In this document: piece by piece, positions 47,920-60,130 of the stretch
How the letters are laid out: the number at the start of each line of letters is the position of its first letter
Position numbering within the stretch: position 1 is the first letter of the stretch
Source: Condylostoma magnum
Taxonomy: Eukaryota > Ciliophora > Heterotrichea > Heterotrichida > Condylostomatidae
Length of the DNA stretch: 64,000 nt
Assembly (NCBI GenBank): GCA_920105805.1
Contig: CAKKTI010000022.1
Span: 48,050 to 112,049, forward strand
Direction of reading: 5' to 3'
Translations under genes and position numbers: made by a program
Notes under the pieces: model-generated
Told to the model about the DNA's origin: nothing
The model's database searches: none
The model's input: only the letters and a program-made list of their open reading frames with translations

Positions 47920-50055
47920 ATGTCACTTTCCGCAATTTAGCTGATTTCTTACGAAGGAGAAATAGTGTAATTTTTACTTAGAAATGAGTCAAAAGAAATA
48001 ATCTAACGTTCAAATATCCACGACACTGATTATAGGATAATTTCAATCATAGGAATTTAATCCTCCGGAAAATCTACTCTTTTAAACCAACTTTTCCAAA
48101 CACAATTCGATACTTTAGATATAGCAGCTGGCAGAAACTAAACTACAAAGGGAATCCATGCATGTATTGACCCTGAAAGTAAATTAATAGTTATTGATAT
48201 AGAAGGAACAGATAGTTAAGAAAGGGGAGAAGACGGCGCTGCATTTGAACACATGTCAGCCCTGTTTGCCTTAGCTATATCTGACGTTCTCATGGTTAAT
48301 ATATGGACATTTGAAATTGGAAGATATAAAGCAGCTGCTGTGAGCTTACTTAAAACAATTTTTGAGGTAAATTTAAGGCTTTTTAATAATAATCAAAGAA
48401 AAAAAATACTTTTTGTTTTAAGGGATTTCACATAATAGGAGAACTTAGTAAGATTAAAGGGCTAAGTGGCAGATAGTATGCAGAAAATCTGGGAGGATAT
48501 TTTCAAGCCAGAGTAATTTAAGAATTCTAGAGTTGAGGATTTCTTTTACTTTGATTTTGCAGTAATAGCCTCAAAAGTACAGGAAAATGACCGCTTTGTC
48601 TAAAACTGTAACGATTTAAAAGGCAGGTTTACCGATCTTAATAGAATGGACTACTTATTCACTGGCCCAGAGAATGAGATACCATTAGACGGCCTTCCAA
48701 CCTACATGGAGTCCATTTGGGATAAAATAAGAAACGATAAGGATCTAGACATTCCAAGCCAAAAGCAACTACTAGCAAATTTAAGGTGTGGGGAATTAAA
48801 ACAGCAATCTTTGGTTCATTTCAGTCAGATCTCCGAACAGCTGTTCAAAGAGGCCAATGAAGGTTACTATCCAGACTTCGGGATAGAGACTACTCAGCTT
48901 ATAAATGAAGCATTAGAGGTATATGATGAAAATGGTAGAAGATATCACCCTGTAGTGTACTAGTAGGTCAGGGATGAATTATTCTAAAGTCTTCTTGATA
49001 CAGTGAAAGATTTATTCAATGCTTAGTTAAGACTTGAGTACCATAAAGCAAGGAGTCTATTTTTAATGCGTTTTGAGGATGCAGTTGGCTCTACTCATGC
49101 TATACATAATTTTTACGGGTAAGTAGAGGAGTTTTAATAAGAAGCCTTAGAGCATTTTGAGGAAACAGCGTATCACTTGATAGTTTAAGGTAGTGATTGG
49201 GATATAGGGTAAGTTAAGCAAGAATTAGTGGAATATACTGAATCTCAGGCAGAAAATGAAAAAGAAAGGCAACTTGGATTTATACAGGAGGAAATTGAAA
49301 AGGCATTTTAAGGGAAATTTGGACAAATAGTGCACAGGCATCTAGAGTTAGGAGACGGAGACACTATGTGGGAAGAAATCAAAAGGCATTAAGAGGACAG
49401 TATAGAAACAGTAAGTAAAAAGATAGTTAATTTACTAGAGGGTCTAAGAGTAGGGTCTGAAGTAATTGAGGAATATACTGACAAAATATACCACGCTTGT
49501 TTCGAAGCAATCAAATCAAAAACTAACAAATTTGTAGCCAATATATCAGATAATCTAGCAAAGAAATTCAATAGATTATTCACCAAAGATGACAGAGGGA
49601 TACCAAGAGAATGGCAAAGTGCTAAAATCGAGCCTATATTTGACCAGGCTAGAATAGCAACCTTATTGATACTGGACAGTTTCTTATAATTCAAAATATC
49701 CCTGTATCCCTACAGCCCTCCAGACCACTTCGATACTTTAATTGAATCTGAGGACAAAATGAGCATTATCAAAGACTTCGATAAAAAAGCTTAAACTTTG
49801 TTAGATGAGGCCAAAAATTTCTAAGAATTTGGAGAAAATTAAAATAGAATTCCTCCCTGGATTTTCCTAGCTTTCATTTTCTTAGGTTGGCGAGAAGCTA
49901 TGTATGTTTTAAGCAATAATTTCGTGTTTTATACAGTGCTGTTGATCATAACTATAATCGTGACTCTGTTTGGCATGGGAAAAGGGGATTAAATGAAGGA
50001 GAAAGCCGAGGAGCTCAAGGAAAGGTTTAGTGGGGTACTTAGTTATCTTAGTTGA
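47920..50055 (+). CDS. SEY1: SEY1/RHD3 ER membrane-fusion GTPase
   Basis: 711 residues. G1 is [15 protein letters not shown] near residue 44. DIEGTDSQERGED follows at residue 93 and a FVLRDF-type G4 Arg-Asp near residue 168. The long helical middle (ATG...FYGQVEEFQQEALEHF) is the three-helix-bundle stalk of Sey1/RHD3. Two hydrophobic segments near the C-terminus ([10 protein letters not shown] and [15 protein letters not shown]) form the ER hairpin. These dynamin-like GTPases fuse ER tubules. It ends at TGA 50053-50055, and the next gene starts 10 bp later. Confidence 0.9.
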
Positions 50056-50065
50056 TTAGTTAAAT

Positions 50066-51421
50066 ATGCAATTAGGGGAAACACGGCCCTACTCTTTGTA
50101 AGTAATTGGTCATAGGTCTAATAATGAATATGATTCAATGTTGTTTATAGTATAATGCGAGTTGCTTCCATCACAGTGAAGAGTTGAAGTTGATATTGAC
50201 TCCTTTGTACAGATTTATGAAAATTTAAGTAATGATTATGTATTTGTACCTTAGTTAAAAGCAACGTATATTGACTCGTATGAGCATTAGGAGATTATTG
50301 GAATTGAGGACTTATTGAATCAGTTTTTAAAAGGAATTTAATCCAGACCTGATATAATGTCATCGGAGTATGTGATAGATTGGCTGTAAATACCTACTAA
50401 TATAGTGTATTTCGACACGAGGTTTTTACTACAGAATTCATTCATTGCTCATAATAAACTAGGAGTGTCTGATTTAGATTATAATAAAGACGCTTAATTG
50501 ATAGTATGTGCATGCAAGGAAGTAGAGATTCTGCCTAGACTTGGTAAGGTTTGGAATTTAATTGAATAGTAGGTGTCAGGGAGTATGGTTGCTGTTAAGT
50601 AAGTAACCGGGGAGGTGTTTTGCTCTGATGTGCAGGAACAAGTAAGTGCATGTATAGTTATTGGGCAATTTGCAGTTTTTGGTACTGAAAATGGAAGCTT
50701 GTATTGCTATCAAATTGGGTATCTTGGACAGTTGTAATTGTAGAACTCTATAAGACCACATGGAGGATACGTCACTGATATACAGAAATCTGAGTAAATC
50801 ATTATTTCTATCAGTGCTGATAATTTCCTAAAGATTTCGTAAATTGACTAAAATGGACAAATTTAGACGGTTGGAGGAGGAAGTTTAAGGCAGAGACTAG
50901 GAGATGCTTTTCTTACCAAAATAGGCGTTGATTGTAAAAAGAACAGAGTTTTCCTGGGAACTTCCATTAACAGGATCTTTGTTTACTCATTTGACTAAAA
51001 CTACCGTCCAAAGTTTATAGAAGGAATCAATACTTTACGTAGTGGGCCAATCACTTCTATTAACCTGAGCCACGGGTATATTTTTGTAGGTGAGAATAAT
51101 GAAATGCAGGTCTTTAATAACGAAAATCAGCCAAAAATAGCTTCAAATTTTGCTATTGATGATTTAACAAATGTAAAAATTATAGGGTCTTACTACTCTT
51201 TAGATTTAGGACATTTAACTGTTGGATTTGAGAACGGATATGTAGTGACTTGAGTCACATCACTTAATAAAATAGTTAGTGCATTTAGGGCCCATTCAAA
51301 TCAAATGAACAGTTTTAAGGTAATTGAAGAGAGTCATTTACTGATAACAGCGAGTGATATGGCAGAGATAAAGATATGGAGAATTCCTGGTAATTAGTTT
51401 TATACTCTTACATTGTATTAA
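50066..51421 (+). CDS. WD40-like beta-propeller protein
   Basis: 451 residues from ATG 50066 to about TAA 51419-51421. Weak WD-type blades appear throughout: VVYFDTRFLL, AVFGTENGSLYCYQI, IIISISADNFLKISQI, RVFLGTSINRIFVYSF, LTVGFENGYVVTW and LLITASDMAEIKIWRI. The last is a clear WD repeat end. An N-terminal helical segment includes EHQEIIGIEDLLNQFL. Function is unknown; WD proteins act as scaffolds. Alternative stops are TAG 51395-51397 and TAA 51455-51457, the latter overlapping the next ATG. Confidence 0.7.
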
Positions 51422-51456
51422 ATTCATTATAAATTATGTAATAACAAAGCACTGTA

Positions 51457-52497
<1,041 letters not shown>

Positions 52498-52499
52498 AA

Positions 52500-53408
52500 A
52501 TGAATTTAGTCTACAACCAAACTTCGCAAATCCACTAAACTCTGTTCAATTAACTACAAATTTTTAAAGGAAAGATTATAGTGTTTGATTTACGTTCTTA
52601 GGACTAGTATGAGTTTTAAAGGGTTCATTGTAGTATATAAATATCCTAAGAATTGGATTCTGATACAAAAATTGAAGAATTGGCCCCGAAAGCTGGGCCT
52701 ATGAGTAAAATGTTCTAGTAAAGGAGAAGATGTTTCTTAGTTATAGGCACAGATCAGCCATAACGCGATTAGGCGTTTTTACTAGAATCGTTACTAAGGA
52801 GTGACAGATGCAGAGAGGTAATGATTTGCCAGGATTACTCTGGCTTTCTCCTCACTTACTCAATCGTGACTATAGGCTCAATGCCTGGACTACCTTAACT
52901 ACCTAGAATAGCTTATCCTAATGAAATCATAAAGGGAAGACTGTTCCTAGGAGACTGTCATTAGGCATAAGATCCATTAGTTGTCGAAAATTTACAGATA
53001 ACACATGTAGTAAACGCTACTAAAAGTGTAGAAAATAAGTTTTAAGGGAAGATTTAGTACATAAGAGTGCATGTTGAAGATTTAGCCACTGAAAAAATAT
53101 CCTTTCACTTCAGAAAAGCATTTTCTTTTATAGATGACGCTGTTGAGGGAGATAAGGATTTCGGGGTTGAGCCTGGAAGGGTCCTGATACATTGTGCATA
53201 AGGAGTTTCTAGAAGTGCTACTATTGTCATTATGTATGTTATGCGGAAATATGAGCTAAACTACAATCAAGCGTTTTAGTTTGTGAAGGCATAAAGAGAA
53301 ATAATAGACCCAAATGAAGGATTTGTAAGGCAATTGGCTGAGTTCGAAGGAAAGTACAACAATTTTATGAGGGCACAGACAAGTTTTAATGTTAGAAATT
53401 CTTTTTGA
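52500..53408 (+). CDS. Rhodanese-like plus dual-specificity phosphatase protein
   Basis: 302 residues, starting 2 nt after the PRMT1 stop. The N-terminal ~130 residues look like a rhodanese fold (KIIVFDLRSQDQYEFQRVH). The expected catalytic Cys loop is not obvious, so this part is probably a docking domain as in MAP-kinase phosphatases. The C-terminal DSP domain has IIKGRLFLGDCHQAQD, THVVNATKSVENKF and the active site HCAQGVSRSA (HCx5R), then QAFQFVKAQREIIDPNEGF. It should remove phosphate from Ser/Thr/Tyr and its active site looks intact. It ends at TGA 53406-53408. Confidence 0.88.
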
Positions 53409-53425
53409 TATTCAAATATACTAAA

Positions 53426-56400
53426 ATGGATTTAAATTCTTTGAATTCCACTATCAATTCAAATTGCAGAACTCCGAATTACAAACAAATGTTTAATACA
53501 GCTTTGAAACGATAGGAAATTTGCTTTGGTAGTTATTTGACTTCTTCTCCAGAAAAGGAAAACTTAAATATATCATGTTCCATGCCTTAACGATATAGTC
53601 CGAATGTGTAATATTAACGGGAAATTGATCTACCTATATCTGCTAAATATACAAAACCGTTTAATTATTAATAATAATTAAGCCAAAATGACAGATATAA
53701 TAGCTTATTGGAAGAAGGGAATAATTTAAAAACTGATTTACAGGATCATATTGACAGTCTAAGAAGTTAAGAAATAAATCACAGACGATCAAGTCTGGGA
53801 ATTACTAATATACACTCAGATATATCAAAGCATCAAATCCTAAAGACTAACTTTTGTGATACTGCTGAGTATGAGGACAATAAAAAGCTATTACTACAAG
53901 AAACTGACTGGAAAACTAAATACGAATAATTAGAATTGAAAATGAAAAGAATGGAGTAAAATCATAAAAAAGTTCTTTATGGGTTAAACGAGTAAATGGA
54001 ATTTTATAAAGAAAAATTTGATGAATTGAACCAAAGAGTACATTAAAAGGACTTAAGTACTTAAAAACACTCAGGTCGCACTAACGAAAAAGAGAAAAAA
54101 TCCAGACTTTATAAACAGATGTCGATTTTAAGCAAAAGAGTTGAAATACAAGAGCAATCCTTGCAAGATCTAAAGAAATTTGTACATAGCAGTAGCTTTT
54201 TAAAATAAATTTAGTATAAAATGTAGTATGAAAAGCAAAATTAAAAATTTTCCACAGTAGTGCCAGATTACCAACATGAAACAGAGCACTTAGAAACAAA
54301 CGCTGAGTAATAAGTAGTATTAACACCTAAAAAATCCATAAGAGCATGGCTTAATCTGCGTAAAAAGGAAAAAAAGAGGCAAATTATCATAACTAGCCCT
54401 GCAGACTACGCGCCTCCTCTAAAAGTAGCTCACAGTTACAACCGTAAAAACTTGATATTTAACCCTGTGGAGGAAGAGAATAAAAAGAAGTGAAAAAGAA
54501 TCTTAAGAATAGCAGATCCTTTAAGAATGAGATGAGATTTGTTTGTAATGATTCTAGCTATTTGGAATTGCTTTATTACTCCATTTGAAATAGCTTTTCA
54601 ACCTGATTTAACAGATTAGTACGTAGTGATTTTTGTTGAGTTTACTATAGATATATTCTTCTTTATGGATATTGTATTAAATTTCAGAACTACGTTTTAC
54701 AGTTCGACAACAGGTGATGAGATATACGAGCCTAAAATTATTGCCAGAAACTATCTAGCTGGGAAGTTTTGAATCGATTTTATTTCATGCATTCCTTCAG
54801 ATCTGTTAAAATATGCTTATTATGGAGAGTAAAACTCAGAATAGAGTTTTGATGAAAGCTCGATTTTAACTCTTCTTGGCTTATTGAAATTATACAGGAT
54901 TTCAAGGTTGAATAGGATAATTATTTTCATGCGGGCAAAAACTGATGTGAAAATGGCTATAAGAATAGCTTAGTTATTCTTTTTCCTCATTATGTATATT
55001 CACTTAGTAGCATGTGCTTGATGGGTAGTTATTACATATGATGAGACTTGGATTCCCCCTACTGATTTTATGTATATATAAACTGACATGTATGATTTGA
55101 GTATTGGACATCAGTATTGATTCTCATTTTATCACTCTATACTGATGCTCACTAGTGGAGAAATTGGACCTAGGAATACACTTTAATCTAGTTTTTGTGG
55201 TATAATGATTTTATTAGGAGCGTTGATTACTGCTGTTATGTTTGGAGACATGGCACTGCTTATGAGTAATTTGAATATGAGATCTTCGAAGTTTCAGGAA
55301 ATACAAAATGCCGTTAACACTGCTATGAAGAATATGAGATTACCGGAAAACCTGTAGTAATCAATCTCCGACTATTTGCTATATACAGAAGCTTCTTTAG
55401 CTAATTAAGAAGAATTTGAAAATTTCAGAAAGTGTATATCACCTAGTTTATACAGAGAAGTATTGTCTATGCTGTATAACGGCTTGATTCAAAAAAATGA
55501 CTTGTTTAAAGATCATAATAATATATAGGAGTTTATAATTCCTAGACTCCATCCTAGGTTTAATAAACCTGAGGAAGTGATAATAAACCAATGAGATTAA
55601 TCAGATGACTAGGAATTATACTTCATTGCAAGAGGAGATTGTGAGGTAATGGTCAGACTGACTACTGAATAAAATGAAAATGTAGGAAAACTACGAGCAG
55701 GGGAGCATTTTGGGGAAGTAGCCTTGCTTACTAATGGTATTAGAACATCAACAGTGAGATCTCTTAACTATGCATTGCTAGCAGCACTTAGTAATCAGGA
55801 TTTTAAAGCATTGGTTAATTAAATCCCCTATACAAAATCAATATTCAGAAGAAAAATGAACCGTTATAGGGATAGATTTAAGTTAAGTTTACTACAAATG
55901 ATACAAAGAGTTCCTTACTTGCATTAAGTCAGTATGAATAACCTATAAGAGCTTCTGTATATGATGAAACTAGTAAACGTTGAGGAAGGTAAGTACATAA
56001 TAAAGCCTGGAAGGAAGGCTGAAAATATCATTTTTCTACTAGAAGGCAAGTTAAGCATATCTATTACTATTAATGATAAAGACATGCACAATCGCAGATA
56101 ATCAATATTTAATATAGACTCAGACTTTAGTACAGATTTAACCCCAGATGAAACTTTTCTAAAGTCCCAAACTGAAATATTTCCTTTATACGGGACAACT
56201 GGAGCAGAGGGTGCAATACACATTACTCAGATTGAACAGTATATGAAAAATAACATTCTAGGCAATTACTGCGTGGAATTTGAACTAGATACAATAGGCC
56301 CTGGGTCCAGTATAGGAGCTTTTACTACTCTAATGAACGATACTTATCTTATACAAGTGAAAGCTGCTGCAGATTCAAAGATATTCTGTATACATAAGTC

Positions 56401-57043
56401 AGATATACAAAATTATCGTTAAAACGCGCTTAAATTCAGTAAAATTTTAGGACAAGTTGAAAATTGAGCCAAATCCTATTGAATACCGGTTGATGACTAT
56501 ACTGGAGTGAATTGTTCTAGCAATGATTTCGAATTTGTAAAAGTTTCAGCAGCTAAGAAGCTATTTAGAAGCGCAGTTCTCAGAATAATCAAAGAAAACA
56601 GGGAAAAAAGGATTTTAGATACACCTATGATAGCACTTATGCTAAAGGATATTGAAAAGAGACAATTTATACAAAACACAAATGATTTAAAAAAGCATTT
56701 AAACAGTAAAGGAATATCACTTAATCCTTAAGCTTTGAAGAAAGAAAAAACTTTATAGCAATTAGTAACAGATGTGAGTACTTTAAAACAAGAAATCGCC
56801 TAGAGTAACATGATGATTTAGGAAATAATGCAATTTATGAGTTAAGAGTACTAGTTTTATACGGATGAATAGAACAAAAAGTTCTCTATAGGCGTGTAAA
56901 CAGAGGAAGAGGCTAATTTTTCTAGTATTGTGCCAATATAGTAATTTACACCAGAATCAAGTATTAGAAGTCAAAATCAATCAGGTTATTCTAATATATC
57001 AACATACAAAACTGTGCCTTTTAAGCCTAGTAACGAATTATAG
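53426..57043 (+). CDS. Six-TM ion channel with two cyclic-nucleotide-binding-like domains
   Basis: About 1,205 residues. Residues 1 to ~340 are disordered and coiled coil. Six membrane segments span roughly 370-620, including RMRWDLFVMILAIWNCFI, VEFTIDIFFFMDIVLNF, an S4-like RISRLNRIIIFMRAK and a pore helix FYHSILMLTSGEIG around residue 576. A C-linker follows. cNBD1 (about 735-810) has an intact phosphate cassette GEHFGEVALL...RTSTV. cNBD2 (about 850-990) has the fold (VEEGKYIIKPGRKAENIIF) but lacks the FGE motif. The pore lacks GYG, so it may be non-selective. The C-terminus is helical. The stop is TAG 57041-57043 or TAA 57062-57064. Confidence 0.88.
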
Positions 57044-57048
57044 CAAAA

Positions 57049-57804
57049 TTAATCAAAATTATAAAATTCAATATCATATATAACATTCTTCTGTATGGGT
57101 CCTTTTTTATCAAATGCTTGTGCCCATTCATTTAAGTATTTAGCCTTCCTAGGGGTAGGTTGTTGTGAATTTTACATAGAAATCAGTTGTTATAGTAAAT
57201 CTTCCTATCTTTTCTGGCCAGTTGCATCATTAATAACAGAATCATTGCTATTTATCCTACTTTCTGCCTTCATACGACGGTATTCTTATAGTTTCTTGGA
57301 GTAATTCCTATTACTTCTAGCAGTTTTATTAGCCATCTACACAATTTTATCCTCTTATTCCTGCTTTAGCCTATTTCTTATCTCTTCTTTAATCTTTTTC
57401 TCTCTTTACGCCTAATAATAAAGCCTATCTACCACCTAGTTAACCTTACTCTATGAGCTATAATTTGATTTATCTACAACATTGCTTATTTCTAGCATGG
57501 ACTTCTTTAATTGCTCATTAAAATTGGCTTACTATTGCCGTACTTATGCGTTGTAATGTAGTCTATCATACACATTTCTAGGTGAGTTTTAATTAGACCT
57601 GAATGGATCAAGCCAACTATCGCTTTAAGGTGAAATGCTAATAGAGGGAATAGTTAATTTAGGAGTATAATCTGAGGGACATGTCTCAATTGGATAAGGA
57701 TTAGGAGGTTATCTTGGCTGTGGCTCTAAATCAAATAAATCCCTAGAAGCTTTTACAAATTTAGCATTTTTTAACTTTCTTGGACAACTTTCATCAACTT
57801 CCAT
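57049..57804 (-). CDS. Unknown helical protein with Pro-rich N-terminus
   Basis: 251 residues from ATG 57804 to TAA 57051-57049. The N-terminal third is Pro/Ser-rich (LEPQPRQPPNPYPIETC). A Gln/Lys/Arg-rich helix follows (LYYQAQREKKIKEEIRNR) and then a conserved-looking end (KYLNEWAQAFDKKG). No family is recognised; it resembles small axonemal proteins in composition. The start is 6 bp from the divergent membrane gene, and the stop is about 5 bp from the convergent channel gene. Confidence 0.6.
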
Positions 57805-57810
57805 ATTAAA

Positions 57811-58632
57811 ATGGAAAATAGTTCGTAGCTTGACTTTAATATATCAAGCTTACCTTCAGATTCCACTGAAATTAATTAATTATCGAATTAGTATAAAAAT
57901 ATACAGTTTTTTTTGTGTCTGAAAGTAAAAGCTTGAAGGAAATTATTAAGCGGTATTTTATTTACTAGTATTGTAATGCTAGGAGGAGTTTTAGCTACTC
58001 CTAAGTGGATTGAATAGGGAAGTGATGTAGATAGGTGGAGTGGAGGGTTGATTAAGTGTGGTGGGTGCAATGGTAGTTGGGAAGATTTATATTACTCGGA
58101 GATAAAGGATTAAATCTGTGATTTGAAATAGTATGCGGCATATTGTGAACTTTTCATGGATTTGAATACAGCTGGATTTATCTATATTATCACTACTGTT
58201 ATAAGTTGCTGCATTCAGATGTTGCTTATACTGATTCATTTAGGGGTTTTAAAATTCCAATTTTTCTAGAATGTTTGTGTAATTGCATCTCTTTATGCAT
58301 TATCTATTCTAGTGCTTATTACTGGTATATCATTGTGATTTGATTTTGCATAGGCGAATATAATTGGTAGTTGTAGTATAATAAAGGAAGGTGGATCGAG
58401 AAATGATGTATGTGTTACGCACGGCCCCTACGTTTCATTTGCTGCTTTTGGGTTAATAGTATTTGCTTTAATTATCTATGTATTATCAGCCCAATGCCAT
58501 AAGATGAGATTAATAATTAAGACTAAATAAGCATTTGTAATTAAATTTGTTATATGTATATTAGTTGTAAATTAGTCATTTTATGTTTATTTGTTACTAT
58601 TATATCCACCTTTCCATTTATAATATCGTTAA
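57811..58632 (+). CDS. Tetraspan-like membrane protein
   Basis: About 273 residues from ATG 57811. After a cytosolic N-terminus come a first TM (SGILFTSIVMLGGVLA) and an extracellular loop with WIEQGSDVDRW and CGGCNG. TMs follow at AGFIYIITTVISCCIQMLLI, VIASLYALSILVLITGIS and VSFAAFGLIVFALIIYVLS, and a possible last one at FVIKFVICILVV. The topology and the Trp/Cys loop recall claudin/PMP22-type proteins, but no family is claimed. TAA 58528-58530 could stop it before the last hydrophobic stretch. I favour reading on to TAA 58630-58632, as the stretch is coherent. Confidence 0.6.
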
Positions 58633-58639
58633 AATTTAA

Positions 58640-59299
58640 ATGTCAAGAGTAGACTCAATCGGTATGATGGACTAGGCCTATTTTGTATCACGTACAGAAC
58701 TACTACAATGGGTTAACAGTTTTTTCAATCTCAACTACACAAAAATAGAACAGGCAGCTACAGGGGCCCTTTATTGCTAAATAATAGATTCATGTCATCC
58801 AGGTAAAATAGCCATGAGTAAGGTTAAGTGAAATGCAAGGCATGAGTATGAATTTATTAACAATTTCAAAGTACTTTAGTAAGCTTTTGAAAGATGTGGA
58901 ATTTAAAAGCCAATAGAAGTTGAAAAGTTGATTAGAGGCAAGTATTAAGATAATTTAGAGTTTTTACAGTGAATGAAGTGCTTATTTGATCATAGTTATT
59001 TTGGAGCTAGTTATGATGCTGTTAATAGAAGAAAGGGAGCTGTTGTGCCAAAGCCAAAGCCATAAAGATAGATAAGAAAGCCTTTATAAGAAAATAATAT
59101 GAATACTTAAGCATTAAATGCCAAGCAGTAGGAAATTGATAATTTAAAGGCAAATTTATAAATTATTCAAACTGAAAGAGATTTTTACTTTGAAAAACTT
59201 AGGAATATAGAAATATACACATAAAGTATAGAGTAAAACGAGGTAGTATCAACTATTCAAGGAATTTTGTTCACATCTGAAGCCCAGTTAAATATTTAG
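58640..59299 (+). CDS. MAPRE1: EB1 family microtubule plus-end protein
   Basis: 219 residues. The N-terminal calponin-homology domain reads SRTELLQWVNSFFNLNYTK, then GALYCQIIDSCHPGKI, NARHEYEFINNFKVLQQAF and LEFLQWMKCLFD. A basic linker (VPKPKPQRQIRKP) leads to a C-terminal coiled coil of EBH type with ERDFYFEKLRNIE, the EB1 FYF...LRxIE motif that binds CAP-Gly and SxIP partners. EB1 tracks growing microtubule ends and is found at basal bodies. A Trp in NFKW-type positions is TGA coded (MSKVKWNA, QWMK). It stops at TAG 59297-59299. Confidence 0.94.
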
Positions 59300-59309
59300 T
59301 AATTTAGAT

Positions 59310-59795
59310 ATGAAATTTAATAAAACTATAAGATCTCCTAGTTATAAAGTAGAACATCCTCAACTTACAGGCTTTAAATGTGAATCTCCACTAGGAAGAA
59401 AATACTACAATATACACAAAAACGCTCAAACACTGAAGCTTTTCGGGGATTTGGAGTTCAGTGAGAATCTACCAAAAATATCGTTTGGAAACAGAGAAAG
59501 GGCTTTTACTAAAACGATGGATATGTCGACTCAGCACTGTAATATAATAAAGTATCCAAAGCCCCAGGCAACTTAGAATACAAAATCTTACTAAAGACAA
59601 TTTAACAACACCCGTTATTTATCATAATCCAGTACTAGAAGATCACAAGATACAACAACAACTTAGCAGTCTCAAAGAAGCTCTGTATAAAATAACACAA
59701 TCTAACATGTATACAGAAACCCAATAACTTGAAAATCTCATTTTTTCACCTTTTCTAGTAGTAGCATAGTCAAAAACCCTCAAAAATATTTATAA
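59310..59795 (+). CDS. Small unknown protein
   Basis: An ordered-looking first part of 88 residues (MKFNKTIRSPSYKVEHPQL, GFKCESPLGRKYYNIH, LFGDLEFSENLPKISFGNR) is followed by a Ser/Thr/Gln-rich tail. It ends either at TAG 59574-59576 (88 residues) or at the TAA run 59793-59801 (161 residues). The run of four stop-type codons and the TATA element just after favour the longer form. No family is recognised. Confidence 0.5.
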
Positions 59796-59807
59796 TAATA
59801 ATAAATC

Positions 59808-59816
59808 TTTATATAG
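59808..59816 (+). promoter_or_regulatory. TATA-like element of the RNase P RNA gene
   Basis: TTTATATAG lies about 25 bp before the predicted 5' end of the RNA, as in type-3 RNA polymerase III promoters (U6, 7SK, H1). No proximal sequence element is identifiable by eye. Confidence 0.5.
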
Positions 59817-59835
59817 TAATGCGAATTAATTAGTT

Positions 59836-60056
59836 AAGTCGAGTCTAAGTTTGTGTTAAGGTGTAAACATACAGCTTAGGCTACAAAAGCACCTGGGAAG
59901 GTCTGAGATGCCTGTCATCCGAGAGGAAATGTACTGAAAGTACTGAAACAGTTAACAGAAACTACAGTGCGACTGTTGAAAGGGCTGTAAGGCATGCGAA
60001 TAAGTCCAATACACAAAGATTAAATTCAACTCAATTCAGACTACTCTAGGCTCGAC
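59836..60056 (+). ncRNA. RPPH1: RNase P RNA
   Basis: Eukaryotic RNase P RNA, the catalytic subunit that trims tRNA 5' leaders. Conserved region I is GGGAAGGTCTGAGA at 59895-59908 and conserved region V is CAATTCAGACTACTCT at 60032-60047, both matching the human H1 RNA core. GTCTGA of CR-I pairs with TCAGAC of CR-V to form helix P4. The ends close by P1: GTCGAG at 59838-59843 pairs with CTCGAC at 60051-60056. AACAGAAACTACAG at 59954-59967 fits CR-IV. A T5 run follows directly. Length about 220 nt is short for the family. RNase MRP RNA shares P4, but the strong H1-type CR-I and 3' end favour RNase P. Confidence 0.9.
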
Positions 60057-60061
60057 TTTTT
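60057..60061 (+). terminator. RNA polymerase III terminator
   Basis: A run of five T immediately after the P1 3' strand of the RNase P RNA, the usual Pol III stop. Confidence 0.75.
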
Positions 60062-60130
60062 GTATATTTAGTAAAATGGAGTAAAATATATATAAACATT
60101 CACATTAGTTTAGGGCGGTAACTAATTTAA

